A stretch of 38,791 bases of DNA from JAYVYM01 sp046593925 (GTDB lineage: Bacteria; Actinomycetota; Actinomycetes; Mycobacteriales; SCTD01). The notes under the pieces are model-generated. The model was not told the DNA's origin and did no database searches. It was given only the letters and a program-made list of their open reading frames with translations. Numbering within the stretch: the stretch's first letter is position 1; each line of letters starts with the position of its first letter. Below are positions 1-9,070 of the stretch, in pieces. Made by a program: the position numbers and the translations under genes. The stretch spans positions 1-38,791 of the forward strand of contig JBKJQN010000045.1 in the NCBI GenBank assembly GCA_046593925.1. The letters run 5' to 3'.

Positions 1-897
1 GATGACCTGCGAGCCGGTCAGGATCGCGATGTCCTGCAGCATGGCCTTGCGGCGGTCGCCGAAGCCGGGCGCCTTGACGGCGGCCGACTTGAAGGTGCCA
101 CGGATCTTGTTGACCACCAGGGTCGCGAGGGCCTCGCCCTCGACGTCCTCGGCGATGATCGCCAGCGGCCGGCCGCTCTGCATGACCTTCTCCAGCAGCG
201 GCAGCAGGTCCTTGACCGAGCCGATCTTGGAGTTGACAACCAGGATGTACGGGTCGTCGAGGACGGTCTCCATGCGCTCCGGGTCGGTCACGAAGTACGG
301 GCTGATGTAGCCCTTGTCGAAGCGCATGCCCTCGGTGAGCTCGAGCTCCAGGCCGAAGGTGTTGCTCTCCTCGACGGTGATGACGCCCTCCTTGCCGACC
401 TTGTCCATGGCCTCGGCGATGATCTCGCCGACCGTGGTGTCAGCAGCGGAGATGGAGGCCGTGGAGGCGATCTGCTCCTTGGTCTCCACGTCCTTGGCGG
501 CCAGGCCGATCGCCTCGACGACGGCGGCGACAGCGGCCTCGATGCCCTTCTTCAGGCCCATCGGGTTCGCGCCGGCGGCGACGTTGCGCAGGCCCTCGCG
601 TACCAGGGCCTGGGCGAGCACGGTCGCCGTGGTGGTGCCGTCGCCCGCGACGTCGTCAGTCTTCTTGGCGACCTCCTTGACGAGCTCGGCACCGATCTTC
701 TCGTACGGGTCCTCGAGCTCGATCTCCTTGGCGATCGAGACACCGTCGTTGGTGATCGTGGGGGCGCCCCACTTCTTCTCCAGCACGACGTTGCGGCCCT
801 TCGGGCCGAGGGTGACCTTGACGGCGTCGGCGAGCTGGTTCATACCCCGCTCGAGGCCACGACGGGCCTCCTCGTCGAAGGCGATAATCTTGGGCAT
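1..897 (-). CDS. groEL: 60 kDa chaperonin GroEL (5' part, runs off the window)
   Basis: Subunit of the cytoplasmic ATP-driven folding chamber. The visible 299 residues start MPKIIAFDEEAR and contain the chaperonin ATP-site motifs VTLGPKGRNVVLE and DDVAGDGTTTATVLAQ, so this is the equatorial and intermediate domains plus part of the apical domain. The reading frame is open to base 1, and the rest lies outside the window. The start is ATG at 897 with a GGGAGG ribosome site about 10 bases upstream. No groES precedes it; the upstream neighbour is divergent. This is therefore a monocistronic groEL, the arrangement seen for the second actinobacterial groEL. Two CIRCE operators in front imply HrcA repression. 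The C-terminal tail (GGM-rich or His-rich), which would separate GroEL1 from GroEL2, is not visible. Confidence 0.97.
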   Translation of the reverse strand, partial: MPKIIAFDEEARRGLERGMNQLADAVKVTLGPKGRNVVLEKKWGAPTITNDGVSIAKEIELEDPYEKIGAELVKEVAKKTDDVAGDGTTTATVLAQALVREGLRNVAAGANPMGLKKGIEAAVAAVVEAIGLAAKDVETKEQIASTASISAADTTVGEIIAEAMDKVGKEGVITVEESNTFGLELELTEGMRFDKGYISPYFVTDPERMETVLDDPYILVVNSKIGSVKDLLPLLEKVMQSGRPLAIIAEDVEGEALATLVVNKIRGTFKSAAVKAPGFGDRRKAMLQDIAILTGSQVI

Positions 898-981
898 GCG
901 GTGGTCCTCCCGGTCGGGACGTGCCGACCTCGGCAACGCCCGCGACGGACGACCGGGTCTTCCCGGCCTCGCTGCCCAGAT

Positions 982-1008
982 CTGGCACTCGGCACGTGTG
1001 AGTGCTAG
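982..1008 (-). promoter_or_regulatory. CIRCE operator, groEL-proximal copy
   Basis: An inverted repeat of 9 + 9 + 9 bases. On the plus strand the arms are CTGGCACTC and GAGTGCTAG around a 9-base spacer. This matches the HrcA-binding CIRCE consensus TTAGCACTC-N9-GAGTGCTAA with two or three mismatches at the outer positions. It lies 85 bases upstream of the groEL start. Confidence 0.9.
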
Positions 1009-1015
1009 GTCCTTG

Positions 1016-1042
1016 TTAGCACTCACACCCCTTGAGTGCAAG
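1016..1042 (-). promoter_or_regulatory. CIRCE operator, distal copy, overlapping the likely groEL promoter
   Basis: A second CIRCE element. Plus-strand arms are TTAGCACTC and GAGTGCAAG around the spacer ACACCCCTT. The left arm is a perfect match to consensus. Only 7 bases separate it from the proximal copy, so the two centres are 34 bases apart. On the minus strand a TTGCAC hexamer (1041-1036) followed after 17 bases by TAACAA could be the -35 and -10 boxes. That assignment is inference; the operator itself is plain in the sequence. Confidence 0.9.
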
Positions 1043-1147
1043 GCGGCCGACGGCCGCCCGGCGCGCCGCCTTGCCGTCCGGGGTGACCGTCCGCCACAGT
1101 GCTGGCAGCGCTCCCGGACCCGTCCGGCGGGCTTCGAGGAGGGCCGG

Positions 1148-2242
1148 TTGGCCGAAACAGCGCATCGTCGGTACGCCGCAGCACTGCTGTTCATGCTCGT
1201 GGTAACGGCGTGCGGCGGCGGTGCGCCGGGCGGCGTCCGCCCGGCTGCGACCGCCAACGGCGGCACAGGTCCCTCCCGGGCAGGTCCCTCGAACGGTGGC
1301 GCCTCGCCGCCCGCGAGCCGTGCGGCGCCGATCACGCTGGCCTTCGCCGGCGACGTGCACTTCGAGGGCGTCTCGGCGGCCGCGCTGTCCGGCGGACTGG
1401 CGGCGATCGCTCCGCTGCTGTCGGCGGCTGACGTCACGGTGGTCAACCTGGAGACGGCGGTGACCAGCCGGGGCACCGCCGCGGCCAAGCAGTTCACCTT
1501 CCGCGCGCCGCCGTCGGCGTTCACCGTGCTCAAGGCCGCCGGCGTCGACGTGGTCACGATGGCGAACAACCACGCCCTCGACTACGGCCAGGTCGGTCTC
1601 ACCGACTCGCTCGCCGCGTCGCGGGACGCCGGGCTGCCGGTGGTCGGCGCGGGGTCCGACGCCGACGCCGCCTTCGCCGCGCATGTCGTCGACGTACGCG
1701 GCACCCGCGTTGCCGTCGTCGGCGCGACCCAGGTGCTCGACGACAACCTCGCGGCGGCCTGGACCGCCGGGGCCGGCAAGCCCGGGCTCGCCTCCGCCAA
1801 GGACGAGAACCGGCTGGTCCGGGCTGTCGCCGACGCTCGCGGCACGTCCGACGTCGTTGTCGTCGACCTGCACTGGGGCACCGAGCAGGAGTCCTGCGCG
1901 ACACCGACCCAGCGCTCGCTCGCGGGCCGACTCGCCGCTGCGGGCGCCGATGTGGTCGTCGGCTCGCACGCGCACGTCCAGCTCGGCGGCGGCTGGCTCG
2001 GCGACAGCTACGTCGACTACGGCCTCGGCAATTTCGTCTTCTACGCGCGCACGCCCGAGACCCAGGCCTCGGGCGTACTGACGCTGACGCTGCAGGGCCG
2101 CCGTACGACAGCCGCGCGCTGGGCGCCTGCCCGGATCGCCAACGGGGTGCCCCTGCCGCTGACCGGCGCCGCCGCGGCGTCCGGCGCCGCCGCCAAGGCC
2201 CGGCTGCGCAGCTGCACCGGCCTGGCCGCCGCGCCCGGCTGA
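1148..2242 (+). CDS. CapA/PgsA-family putative lipoprotein (PGA_cap metallophosphatase-like domain)
   Basis: A predicted 364-residue surface lipoprotein. An N-terminal hydrophobic segment ends in the lipobox VVTAC (about residues 17-21), followed by a Gly/Pro/Ser-rich linker to about residue 60. The domain then shows the CapA-family signature motifs FAGDVHFEG, VVNLETAVT, MANNHALDYG, DLHWGTE and GSHAHVQ, with YGLGNF near the end. These His/Asp motifs form the metal site of the calcineurin-like fold. Family members are linked to poly-gamma-glutamate capsule synthesis, but no capBC genes lie nearby, so the substrate is unknown. I chose TTG at 1148 because AGGAGGG ends 4 bases upstream; the next in-frame ATG (1193) would remove the signal segment. 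The reading frame stays open far upstream, antisense to groEL, which I treat as chance. Confidence 0.85.
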   Translation: MAETAHRRYAAALLFMLVVTACGGGAPGGVRPAATANGGTGPSRAGPSNGGASPPASRAAPITLAFAGDVHFEGVSAAALSGGLAAIAPLLSAADVTVVNLETAVTSRGTAAAKQFTFRAPPSAFTVLKAAGVDVVTMANNHALDYGQVGLTDSLAASRDAGLPVVGAGSDADAAFAAHVVDVRGTRVAVVGATQVLDDNLAAAWTAGAGKPGLASAKDENRLVRAVADARGTSDVVVVDLHWGTEQESCATPTQRSLAGRLAAAGADVVVGSHAHVQLGGGWLGDSYVDYGLGNFVFYARTPETQASGVLTLTLQGRRTTAARWAPARIANGVPLPLTGAAAASGAAAKARLRSCTGLAAAPG

Positions 2243-2338
2243 CGCACCGGTCCGGAAGGTGCCAACCCGTCCCACTGTGCGAGGGTGACGGGCAAGGCGC
2301 TCCCCGGAGCAGCGTCGACGCGTACGAGGAGGCTGGAC

Positions 2339-5300
2339 GTGGGTCTGAAGGACACCTTCCTTGGCTGGCCGGTGCTCAAGCAGCTGACCGGCGGGGACCC
2401 CCTCGCCCGCGGCACCGCAGCACAGTCCAGGCACGCCGCGCAGCTGCGGCCGCGGACCGCCACCGCCGACCGGGTCGTGCAGAGCATCTGTCCGTACTGC
2501 GCCGTCGGTTGCGGGCAGAAGATCTACGTCAAGGACGAGAAGGTCATCCAGATCGAGGGCGACCCGGACTCCCCCATCTCCCGGGGACGGCTCTGCCCGA
2601 AGGGCTCGGCCAGCGAGCAGCTCGTGAACAGCCCGACCCGGGTCACCACGGTCAAGTACCGGGCTCCGTACGCGACGGAGTTCACCGACATCCCCCTGGA
2701 CCGGGCGATGGAGATGGTCGCCGACCGCGTGAAGGACAGCCGCGACCGGACCTGGCAGGACGTCGACGACCAGGGCCGCAAGGTCCGGCGCACGCTCGGG
2801 TTCGCCTCGCTGGGCGGGGCGACGCTCGACAACGAGGAGAACTACCTCATCAAGAAGCTGTTCACCGGCCTGGGCGCCATTCAGGTCGAGAACCAGGCAC
2901 GGATATGACACAGCGCCACCGTCCCCAGTCTGGGGTCTTCGTTCGGACGCGGCGGTGCCACGTCTTTCCTGCAGGATCTGCAGAACTCTGACTGCATCGT
3001 CATCCAGGGCTCCAACATGGCCGAGTGCCACCCTGTCGGGTTCCAGTGGGTGATGGAGGCAAAGGCGCGCGGCGCGAAGGTCATCCACATCGACCCGCGG
3101 TTCACCCGCACCTCCGCGGTCGCGGACATGCACGTCCCGCTGCGGGCCGGCAGTGATATCGCTTTCCTGGGCGGCATCGTCAACTACATCCTGCAGACCG
3201 AGACGTTCTTCCGTGAATACGTGGTCAGCTACACCAACGCCGCGACGCTGGTCGGTGCGGACTTCCAGGACACCGACGACCTGGACGGGCTGTTCTCCGG
3301 CTACGACGACAGCACCAGCACCTACGACACTGCCTCGTGGTCCTACCAGGAACCCGGCACGCCCTCCGCGAACCCCGGCGACGCAATGTCCGAGGGCGCG
3401 CAGGACACCGGCTCCGAGTTGGAGCACAGCGGGAGCGGGCGCGACGAGACTCTGCAGCACCCGCGGACCGTCTTCCAGACGCTGAAGCGGCACTACGCGC
3501 GATACACCCCGGAGATGGTCGAGCAGGTCTGCGGGGTACCCCAGGAGCTGTTCCTGCAGGTCTGCAGGGACGTGACGGCCAACAGCGGCCGCGAACGGAC
3601 GACCTGCTGGGTCTACTCGGTCGGCTGGACGCACCACTCGGTCGGGGCGCAGTACATCCGCGGCTCGGCGATCATCCAGCTGCTGCTGGGAAACATGGGT
3701 CGCCCGGGCGGTGGCATCCTGGCGCTCCGCGGGCATGCCAGCATCCAGGGCTCGACCGACATCCCGACGCTGTTCAACCTGCTGCCGGGCTACCTGCCGA
3801 TGCCGAAGGCGGGCGTGCACGAGTCGCTCGCCGACTACCTCGCCACCATCGCCAGGCCCGACCAGAAGGGCTTCTGGACCAATGCGGACGCGTACACCAC
3901 CAGCCTGCTCAAGAGCTGGTGGGGCGACGCGGCGACCCCGGAGAACGACTTCGCGTTCGACTACCTGCCGCGCCTGACCGGCGACCACGGCACCTACCAG
4001 ACGGCGTTCGACATGAACGACGGCAAGATCGATGGCTTCTTCGTGGTCGGCCAGAACCCCGCTGTCGGGTCGGCGAACGGCAAGCTGCAGCGCCTCGGGA
4101 TGGCCAAGCTGAAGTGGCTCGTCGTCCGCGACCTGCAACTCATCGAGTCGGCGACGTTCTGGAAGGACGGCCCGGAGATCGCCACCGGCGAGCTCGAGAC
4201 CGAGCAGATCGGTACGGAGGTGTTCTTCTTCCCGGCCGCCACGCACACCGAGAAGGAAGGCAGCTTCACGCAGACGCAGCGGCTGCTGCAGTGGCGGCAC
4301 AAGGCGGTCGAGCCGCCGGGCGACGCGCGCAGCGAGTTGCACTTCTACTACCATCTGGGCCGCCTGCTCAAGGAGCGGTACGCCGGTTCAACGGATCCGA
4401 AGGACCGTCCGCTGCTCGACCTGACCTGGGACTACCCGGTGCACGGCCCGACCCGGGAGCCCGACGGCGAGGCGGTGCTGCAGGAGGTCAACGGCAAGTA
4501 CCTCACCGGTGAGAGGGCCGGCCAGTTCCTGCCCAGCTTCACCGAGATGAAGGCCGACGGCTCGACCTCGGGCGGCTGCTGGATCTACTGCAGCGTGTAC
4601 AAGGACGGCGTCAACCAGTCGGCCCGCAGAAAGCCCAGCAGCGAGCAGAGCTGGGTCGCCCCGGAGTGGGGCTGGGCCTGGCCGATGAACCGCCGCACGC
4701 TCTACAACCGGGCCTCTGCCGACCCGGAGGGCAAGCCGTGGAGCGAGCGCAAGGCCTACGTCTGGTGGGACGGGGAGAGCTGGACCGGCCACGACGTGCC
4801 GGACTTCCCGGTCAACAAGGCGCCGTCCTACCGGCCCGCCCCCGGTGCGAGCGGCCCGGACGGGATCGCCGGTGACGACCCGTTCATCATGCAGGCCGAC
4901 GGCAAAGGCTGGCTGTACGCGCCGAGCGGCCTGGTCGACGGGCCGCTGCCCGCGCACTACGAGCCGCACGAGTCGCCGGTACGCAACCCGCTGTACCACC
5001 AGCAGGCCAACCCGACCCGCGAGGTGTTCAAGCGCAAGGACAACCTGTCCAACCCCTCAGCGGGGACGCCAGGCGGCGACGTCTTCCCGTACGTCTTCAC
5101 GACGTACCGGCTGACCGAGCACCACACCGCCGGCGGGATGAGCCGCTGGCTGCCCTATCTGGCAGAGCTGCAGCCCGAGTTCTTCTGCGAGATCTCGCCC
5201 GAGCACGCCCGCGAGCGGGGCATCGAGCACCTCGGCTGGGCCACCATCGTCACTGCCCGGACCGCCATCGAGGCACGCGTGCTGGTCACCGACCGCGTCG

Positions 5301-5593
5301 TGCCACTCAACGTCGGCGGCAAGATTATCCATCAGGTCGGGCTGCCGTACCACTGGGGGGTCGGCGGCGAGGCGCTCAGCACCGGTGACTCGGCCAACGA
5401 CCTGTTCGGCCTGGCCCTGGATGCCAACGTGTACATCCAGGAGTCCAAGGTCGCCTCGTGCGACATCCAGCCGGGGCGCCGCCCGACCGGGCCGGCGCTG
5501 CTGCGCTATGTCGAGGAGTACCGCAGCCGGGCCGGCATCACGGTCGAGACCGGCAACACCCGGCGTACACCGCTGCCCGAGGGGATCACGTGA
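2339..5593 (+). CDS. fdhA: Selenocysteine-containing formate dehydrogenase, catalytic alpha subunit (UGA = Sec190)
   Basis: A molybdopterin bis-MGD enzyme that oxidises formate to CO2, 1084 residues if the in-frame UGA at 2906-2908 is read as selenocysteine. Near the N-terminus CPYCAVGCG with a downstream RLCPKG binds a [4Fe-4S] cluster. Around the UGA the protein reads ENQARI-U-HSATV and then GSSFGRGGAT and ECHPVGFQW. This aligns with the FdnG/FdhA active site, where U-H is followed by the same motifs. The frame before and after the UGA is identical and both halves are fully conserved. Start GTG 2339 follows GAGGAGG. No Tat signal or hydrophobic leader is present, unlike periplasmic FdnG, so formate oxidation is probably cytoplasmic. 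It overlaps the next gene by 4 bases (GTGA). An automatic annotation would split it into two genes. Confidence 0.95.
2906..2941 (+). promoter_or_regulatory. Bacterial SECIS-like hairpin after the Sec UGA
   Basis: Directly 3' of the UGA, CCCC (2923-2926), loop AGUCU (2927-2931) and GGGG (2932-2935) form a tight stem-loop. The loop begins 18 bases after the UGA, close to the spacing of the E. coli fdhF SECIS. The loop AGUCU resembles the GGUCU loop recognised by SelB there, and a U-U mismatch sits below the stem (U2922, U2936). Pairing is read by eye, with no folding calculation. Confidence 0.75.
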
Positions 5594-6639
5594 GCAACTC
5601 CTACTTCGGCCCGCTGGCCGACCCGGCGCACGACGCCGGGTGGGTGCAGGAGCGCAAGCCCCGCAAGGGCTTTTTCACCGACACCTCGATCTGCATCGGC
5701 TGCAAGGCCTGCGAGGTGGCCTGTAAGGAGTGGAACGCCGTCCCCGATGACGGGATGAACTTCCTGGGCTCGTCCTACGACAACACCGGTGAGCTCGGCG
5801 CCAGCACCTGGCGGCACGTGAAGTTCATCGAGCAGCCCAAACAGCTCGGGGCGCAGGAGCCAGGCATCGCAGGCACCCCGGTCGGGCCGTCCGCGACCGA
5901 CGTGCTGAACCGGACCGCCGACAGCGCGCTGACCGGCGACCGGTCGATGCTCGGCACCGACATGCGGGCGGTCTCGCTGGCGCCCGCACCGGTAGACCTG
6001 GGGATGCCGAGGACCGTGCTCCCCGGCCAGGCGGACGGTGCGCCGCGTACCGAGTTCCGCTGGCTGATGGAGAGCGACGTCTGCAAGCACTGCACGCACG
6101 CCGCCTGCCTGGACGTCTGCCCGACCGGTGCGCTGTTCCGTACCGAGTTCGGCACCGTGGTGGTGCAGGACGACATCTGCAACGGCTGCGGCTACTGCGT
6201 GCCGGCCTGCCCGTTCGGTGTCATCGACCGTCGGATCGGCGAGAAAGGCGTGACGAAGAACGAGGGCGTCGCCCAGAAGTGCACGCTGTGTTACGACCGG
6301 ATCGGCGACGGGCTGGAGCCCGCCTGCGCCACCGCCTGCCCGACCCAGTCGATCCAGTACGGCGACGTCGACGAGCTGCGGGAGCGCGCCCAGGTCCGTG
6401 TCGACGCACTGCACGCCGCCGGCGTCCACGACGCCCGGCTCTACGGCGAGAGCAGTCACGACGGCATCGGCGGGCTCGGCGCGTTCTTCCTGTTGCTGGA
6501 CGAGCCCGAGGTCTACGGCCTGCCACCGGACCCGATCGTCACGACCAAGGACCTGCCGCAGATGTGGCGCAGGGCCGGGCTGGCTGCGGTCGCCATGCTC
6601 GCGGGCGCTGTCGCCGTGTTCGCGGGCGGCGGGGTGTGA
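5590..6639 (+). CDS. fdhB: Formate dehydrogenase iron-sulfur (beta) subunit, membrane-anchored
   Basis: Electron-transfer subunit of 349 residues that carries electrons from the molybdenum subunit to the membrane subunit. Four ferredoxin-type cysteine groups are visible: CIGCKACEVACKEW, CKHCTHAACLDVCPTG, CNGCGYCVPACPFG, and CTLCYDRIG with CATACPT, enough for four [4Fe-4S] clusters as in FdnH. An insertion of roughly 100 residues separates the first group from the second. The C-terminus (about residues 326-349, MWRRAGLAAVAMLAGAVAVF) is a single membrane anchor, again like FdnH. GTG at 5590 overlaps the fdhA stop by 4 bases, and its own stop overlaps fdhC in the same way, so the three genes are translationally coupled. 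Confidence 0.95.
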   Translation: MSNSYFGPLADPAHDAGWVQERKPRKGFFTDTSICIGCKACEVACKEWNAVPDDGMNFLGSSYDNTGELGASTWRHVKFIEQPKQLGAQEPGIAGTPVGPSATDVLNRTADSALTGDRSMLGTDMRAVSLAPAPVDLGMPRTVLPGQADGAPRTEFRWLMESDVCKHCTHAACLDVCPTGALFRTEFGTVVVQDDICNGCGYCVPACPFGVIDRRIGEKGVTKNEGVAQKCTLCYDRIGDGLEPACATACPTQSIQYGDVDELRERAQVRVDALHAAGVHDARLYGESSHDGIGGLGAFFLLLDEPEVYGLPPDPIVTTKDLPQMWRRAGLAAVAMLAGAVAVFAGGGV

Positions 6640-7718
6640 GCGACACCCAGGCCAGGGCCACCGGCATGGCCGGGCCAAACACGGTCACCCGCAGCGGGCC
6701 GCAGGGCCAGCGCGGCGCCGAGCAGGCCGTGGTCGGGCAGGCCGGGGGCCGGCGCAAGCGGGGTGACAAGAACGCCGTCGTCCCCGACGCGGAGTTCACC
6801 TCCTACTACGGCCGGCCGATTCTCAAGGCCTCGCCGTGGGAGCGGGACATCCCGGCGTACCTGTTCCTCGGCGGGCTCGCCGCGGGTTCCTCACTGCTCG
6901 GCGCGGGGGCCGACCTGACCGGCCGCGCAGCGATGCGCCGCACCGGCCGACTCGGCGGGATGGTCGCGATCCTGGTGTCGTTCGCCGCGCTCGTGCACGA
7001 CCTCGGCAGGCCCAGCCGCTTCGTGCACATGCTGCGGGTCGCCAAGCCCACCTCGCCGATGAGTGTCGGCACCTGGATCCTCACCGTGTACGGGCCGCTG
7101 GCGGGCCTGGCCGGGGCCGCCGAGCTCCGCGGTCTGCTGCCGGCACGGCTGGCCTGGGCCAGCCGGCTGCTCGGCGCGCTGGCCCGGCCGGCCGGTCTCG
7201 GGGCAGCCGTCGTCGCCCCCGCCGTGGCGTCGTACACCGCCGTGCTGCTGTCCGACACCGCGACGCCGACCTGGCACGACGCGCACCAGCAGCTGCCCTT
7301 CGTCTTCGTGGGCTCGGCGTCGGTGGCCGCCGGCGGGCTCGCGATGATCGGCTCCTCGGTGGCCGAGGCGGGACCCGCCCGGCGGCTGGCCGTCGGCGGC
7401 GCGGTACTCGAGCTCGCGGCCGAGCTGACGATGGAGCGGGCGATGGGGCTGACAGCGGAGCCGCTGCACCTGGGCGCCGCCGGTCGGCTGATGCGGATCA
7501 GCAAGGCGCTGACCTTGCTCGGAACCGCCGGCACCGTCCTGGTCGGCCGGCGCAGCCGCCTGGGCGCCGCGCTATCGGGGGTGGCCCTGCTCGGCGGCTC
7601 GGCCTGCCTGCGCTTCGCGGTGTTCGACGCCGGCCAGGAGTCAGCCCGCGACCCGAAGTACGTCGTTGTCCCGCAGCGCGAGCGCATCGCCGCACGTGGT
7701 GTGAAAGCGGGTCCCTAG
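6636..7718 (+). CDS. NrfD/PsrC-family membrane subunit of formate dehydrogenase
   Basis: An integral membrane protein of 360 residues, with an N-terminal hydrophilic region to about residue 70 (DAEFTSYYGRPILKASPWE) followed by about eight hydrophobic segments. The motif PAYLFLGGLAAGSSLLGAGA is typical of the NrfD/PsrC quinone-interacting family. This replaces the cytochrome b subunit FdnI of enteric formate dehydrogenase-N, so electrons probably go from FdhB to menaquinone without haem. GTG 6636 overlaps the fdhB stop by 4 bases. A perfect 10-base palindrome (7712-7721, TCCCTAGGGA) covers the stop codon. Confidence 0.9.
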   Translation: MSDTQARATGMAGPNTVTRSGPQGQRGAEQAVVGQAGGRRKRGDKNAVVPDAEFTSYYGRPILKASPWERDIPAYLFLGGLAAGSSLLGAGADLTGRAAMRRTGRLGGMVAILVSFAALVHDLGRPSRFVHMLRVAKPTSPMSVGTWILTVYGPLAGLAGAAELRGLLPARLAWASRLLGALARPAGLGAAVVAPAVASYTAVLLSDTATPTWHDAHQQLPFVFVGSASVAAGGLAMIGSSVAEAGPARRLAVGGAVLELAAELTMERAMGLTAEPLHLGAAGRLMRISKALTLLGTAGTVLVGRRSRLGAALSGVALLGGSACLRFAVFDAGQESARDPKYVVVPQRERIAARGVKAGP

Positions 7719-7764
7719 GGAAGATTGCCAGGCGCTGGGGGCCGACCGCTTGGGGAGTGACGCG

Positions 7765-9063
7765 ATGTCCACAACAGTGACCGGGGCACCGGCGGGTGCC
7801 AGCACACGGGGCAGGTGGGGGTTGGTCGCAGCCGCGCTGCTGCTGCAGTTCGCGATCGGGGCGGTGTATGCCTGGAGCACCTTCGCCAAGGCCCTACAGG
7901 CCGCCGGCCCGTTCCACCTGAGCAAGACCGATGCGGCGCTGCCCTTCGAGGTCACCATTGGCATGATCTTCATCGGGACGTACATCGGCGGCCGGATCCA
8001 GGACCGGCGCGGCCCCCGGACCGTCGCCGTGGTCGGCGGCGCGCTGTACGGCATCGGCACCGTGCTCGCGTCGCTCGCGCACTCGCGCGAGGACCTGTGG
8101 CTGCTGGTCCTGGGCTATGGCGTGATTGGCGGCTTCGGGCTCGGGGTGGCGTACATCGTGCCTATCGCCATGTTGCAGAAGTGGTTCCCGGACAAGCGCG
8201 GGCTCATCACCGGGCTGGCGGTCGGTGGTTTCGGCTTCGGCGCCGTGTTCACCTCGCCGGTGGCGAAACGGCTCATCGACCACGACCCGAGCATCCCCAC
8301 GAAGGCGTTCCTGCCGTTGGGTATCGCGTATCTGGTGATGGCGCTGGTGGGTGCGTCGTTCTTCCGCAACCCGCCGGCCGGCTACGCGGTGCCGGGCTTC
8401 ACGCCGGCCGCCGGGAAGGGCACCGGCGACGAGGGCTACACGCAGGGCGAGGCCCTGCGTACCCGGCAGTGGTATCTGCTCGCCGCAATTCTGACGCTGA
8501 ACGTGACCGCCGGCATCGCGCTCATCTCGCAGGCCGCGTCCAGCTTCAGCGACATCGCCGGCTACAGCGCGGCCGCGGCGGCCAGCGCGGTCGGCATCCT
8601 CGGGCTGTTCAACGGTGGTGGGCGCATCCTGTTCGCAGCCGTCTCGGAGCGGACCGGCCGGATGCCCGCGTTCGTCGCGATGCTGGGGCTGCAGGGGGTG
8701 TGCTTCCTGCTGCTGCCGCACGCCACGAACGCCGCACTCTTCTTCGCCCTCGCCGCGGTGATCTACCTCTGCTACGGCGGTGGGTTCGGCACCATGCCGG
8801 CGACGGCCGGGGACTTCTTCGGCGTCAAGAACGCCGGAGCCATCTACGGCGCGATGATCATCGGATGGAGCCTCGGCGGGGTCGTCGGGCCGCAGATCGT
8901 CGCGCGGCTGATCGGTGCCGACAAGGGCTACACCAGGGCATACACCACGATCGCCGTCATCGCCCTGGTCGCGATGGTCCTGCCGCTGCTGACCAGGCTG
9001 CCGAAGGACCGGGTGGCGGTCGCTGCCGGCCGCGGCGACATGCCCGCGGGCGCGGGTCGCTGA
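7765..9063 (+). CDS. OFA-family MFS transporter (oxalate/formate antiporter type)
   Basis: A 12-segment major facilitator protein of 432 residues. The opening FAIGAVYAWSTFAKAL, then GGRIQDRRGPR in the loop after helix 2, and later QKWFPDKRGLITGLAVGGFG are signatures of the oxalate/formate antiporter family. ATG 7765 follows GGGGAG. It lies 46 bases after the formate dehydrogenase operon on the same strand, so formate (or oxalate/formate exchange) is a reasonable substrate. OFA members also carry other carboxylates such as lactate and pyruvate, so the substrate is inferred from context. Confidence 0.85.
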   Translation: MSTTVTGAPAGASTRGRWGLVAAALLLQFAIGAVYAWSTFAKALQAAGPFHLSKTDAALPFEVTIGMIFIGTYIGGRIQDRRGPRTVAVVGGALYGIGTVLASLAHSREDLWLLVLGYGVIGGFGLGVAYIVPIAMLQKWFPDKRGLITGLAVGGFGFGAVFTSPVAKRLIDHDPSIPTKAFLPLGIAYLVMALVGASFFRNPPAGYAVPGFTPAAGKGTGDEGYTQGEALRTRQWYLLAAILTLNVTAGIALISQAASSFSDIAGYSAAAAASAVGILGLFNGGGRILFAAVSERTGRMPAFVAMLGLQGVCFLLLPHATNAALFFALAAVIYLCYGGGFGTMPATAGDFFGVKNAGAIYGAMIIGWSLGGVVGPQIVARLIGADKGYTRAYTTIAVIALVAMVLPLLTRLPKDRVAVAAGRGDMPAGAGR

Positions 9064-9070
9064 CCAACAG

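Noticed and set aside
1000..1024. A third CIRCE element across the junction
   Set aside because: The arms are in the inverted order (GAGTGCTA first) with a 7-base spacer. It is a by-product of two adjacent true elements.
314..1147. Long open frame upstream of the CapA start and antisense to groEL
   Set aside because: GC-rich codon bias keeps the antisense frame open. The groEL strand carries strong protein similarity, and a signal peptide with ribosome site marks the true CapA start at 1148.
2906..2908. UGA as a true stop making fdhA a pseudogene
   Set aside because: Conservation continues in frame across it, the flanking residues match the Sec site of the family, and the Sec genes are nearby. 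The missing selB leaves a small doubt.
1016..4354. Very long minus-strand frame (over 1100 codons) opposite capA and fdhA
   Set aside because: Its translation is Arg/Val/Asp/Gly-rich with no domain, and it lies antisense to clearly conserved genes. It is a shadow frame.
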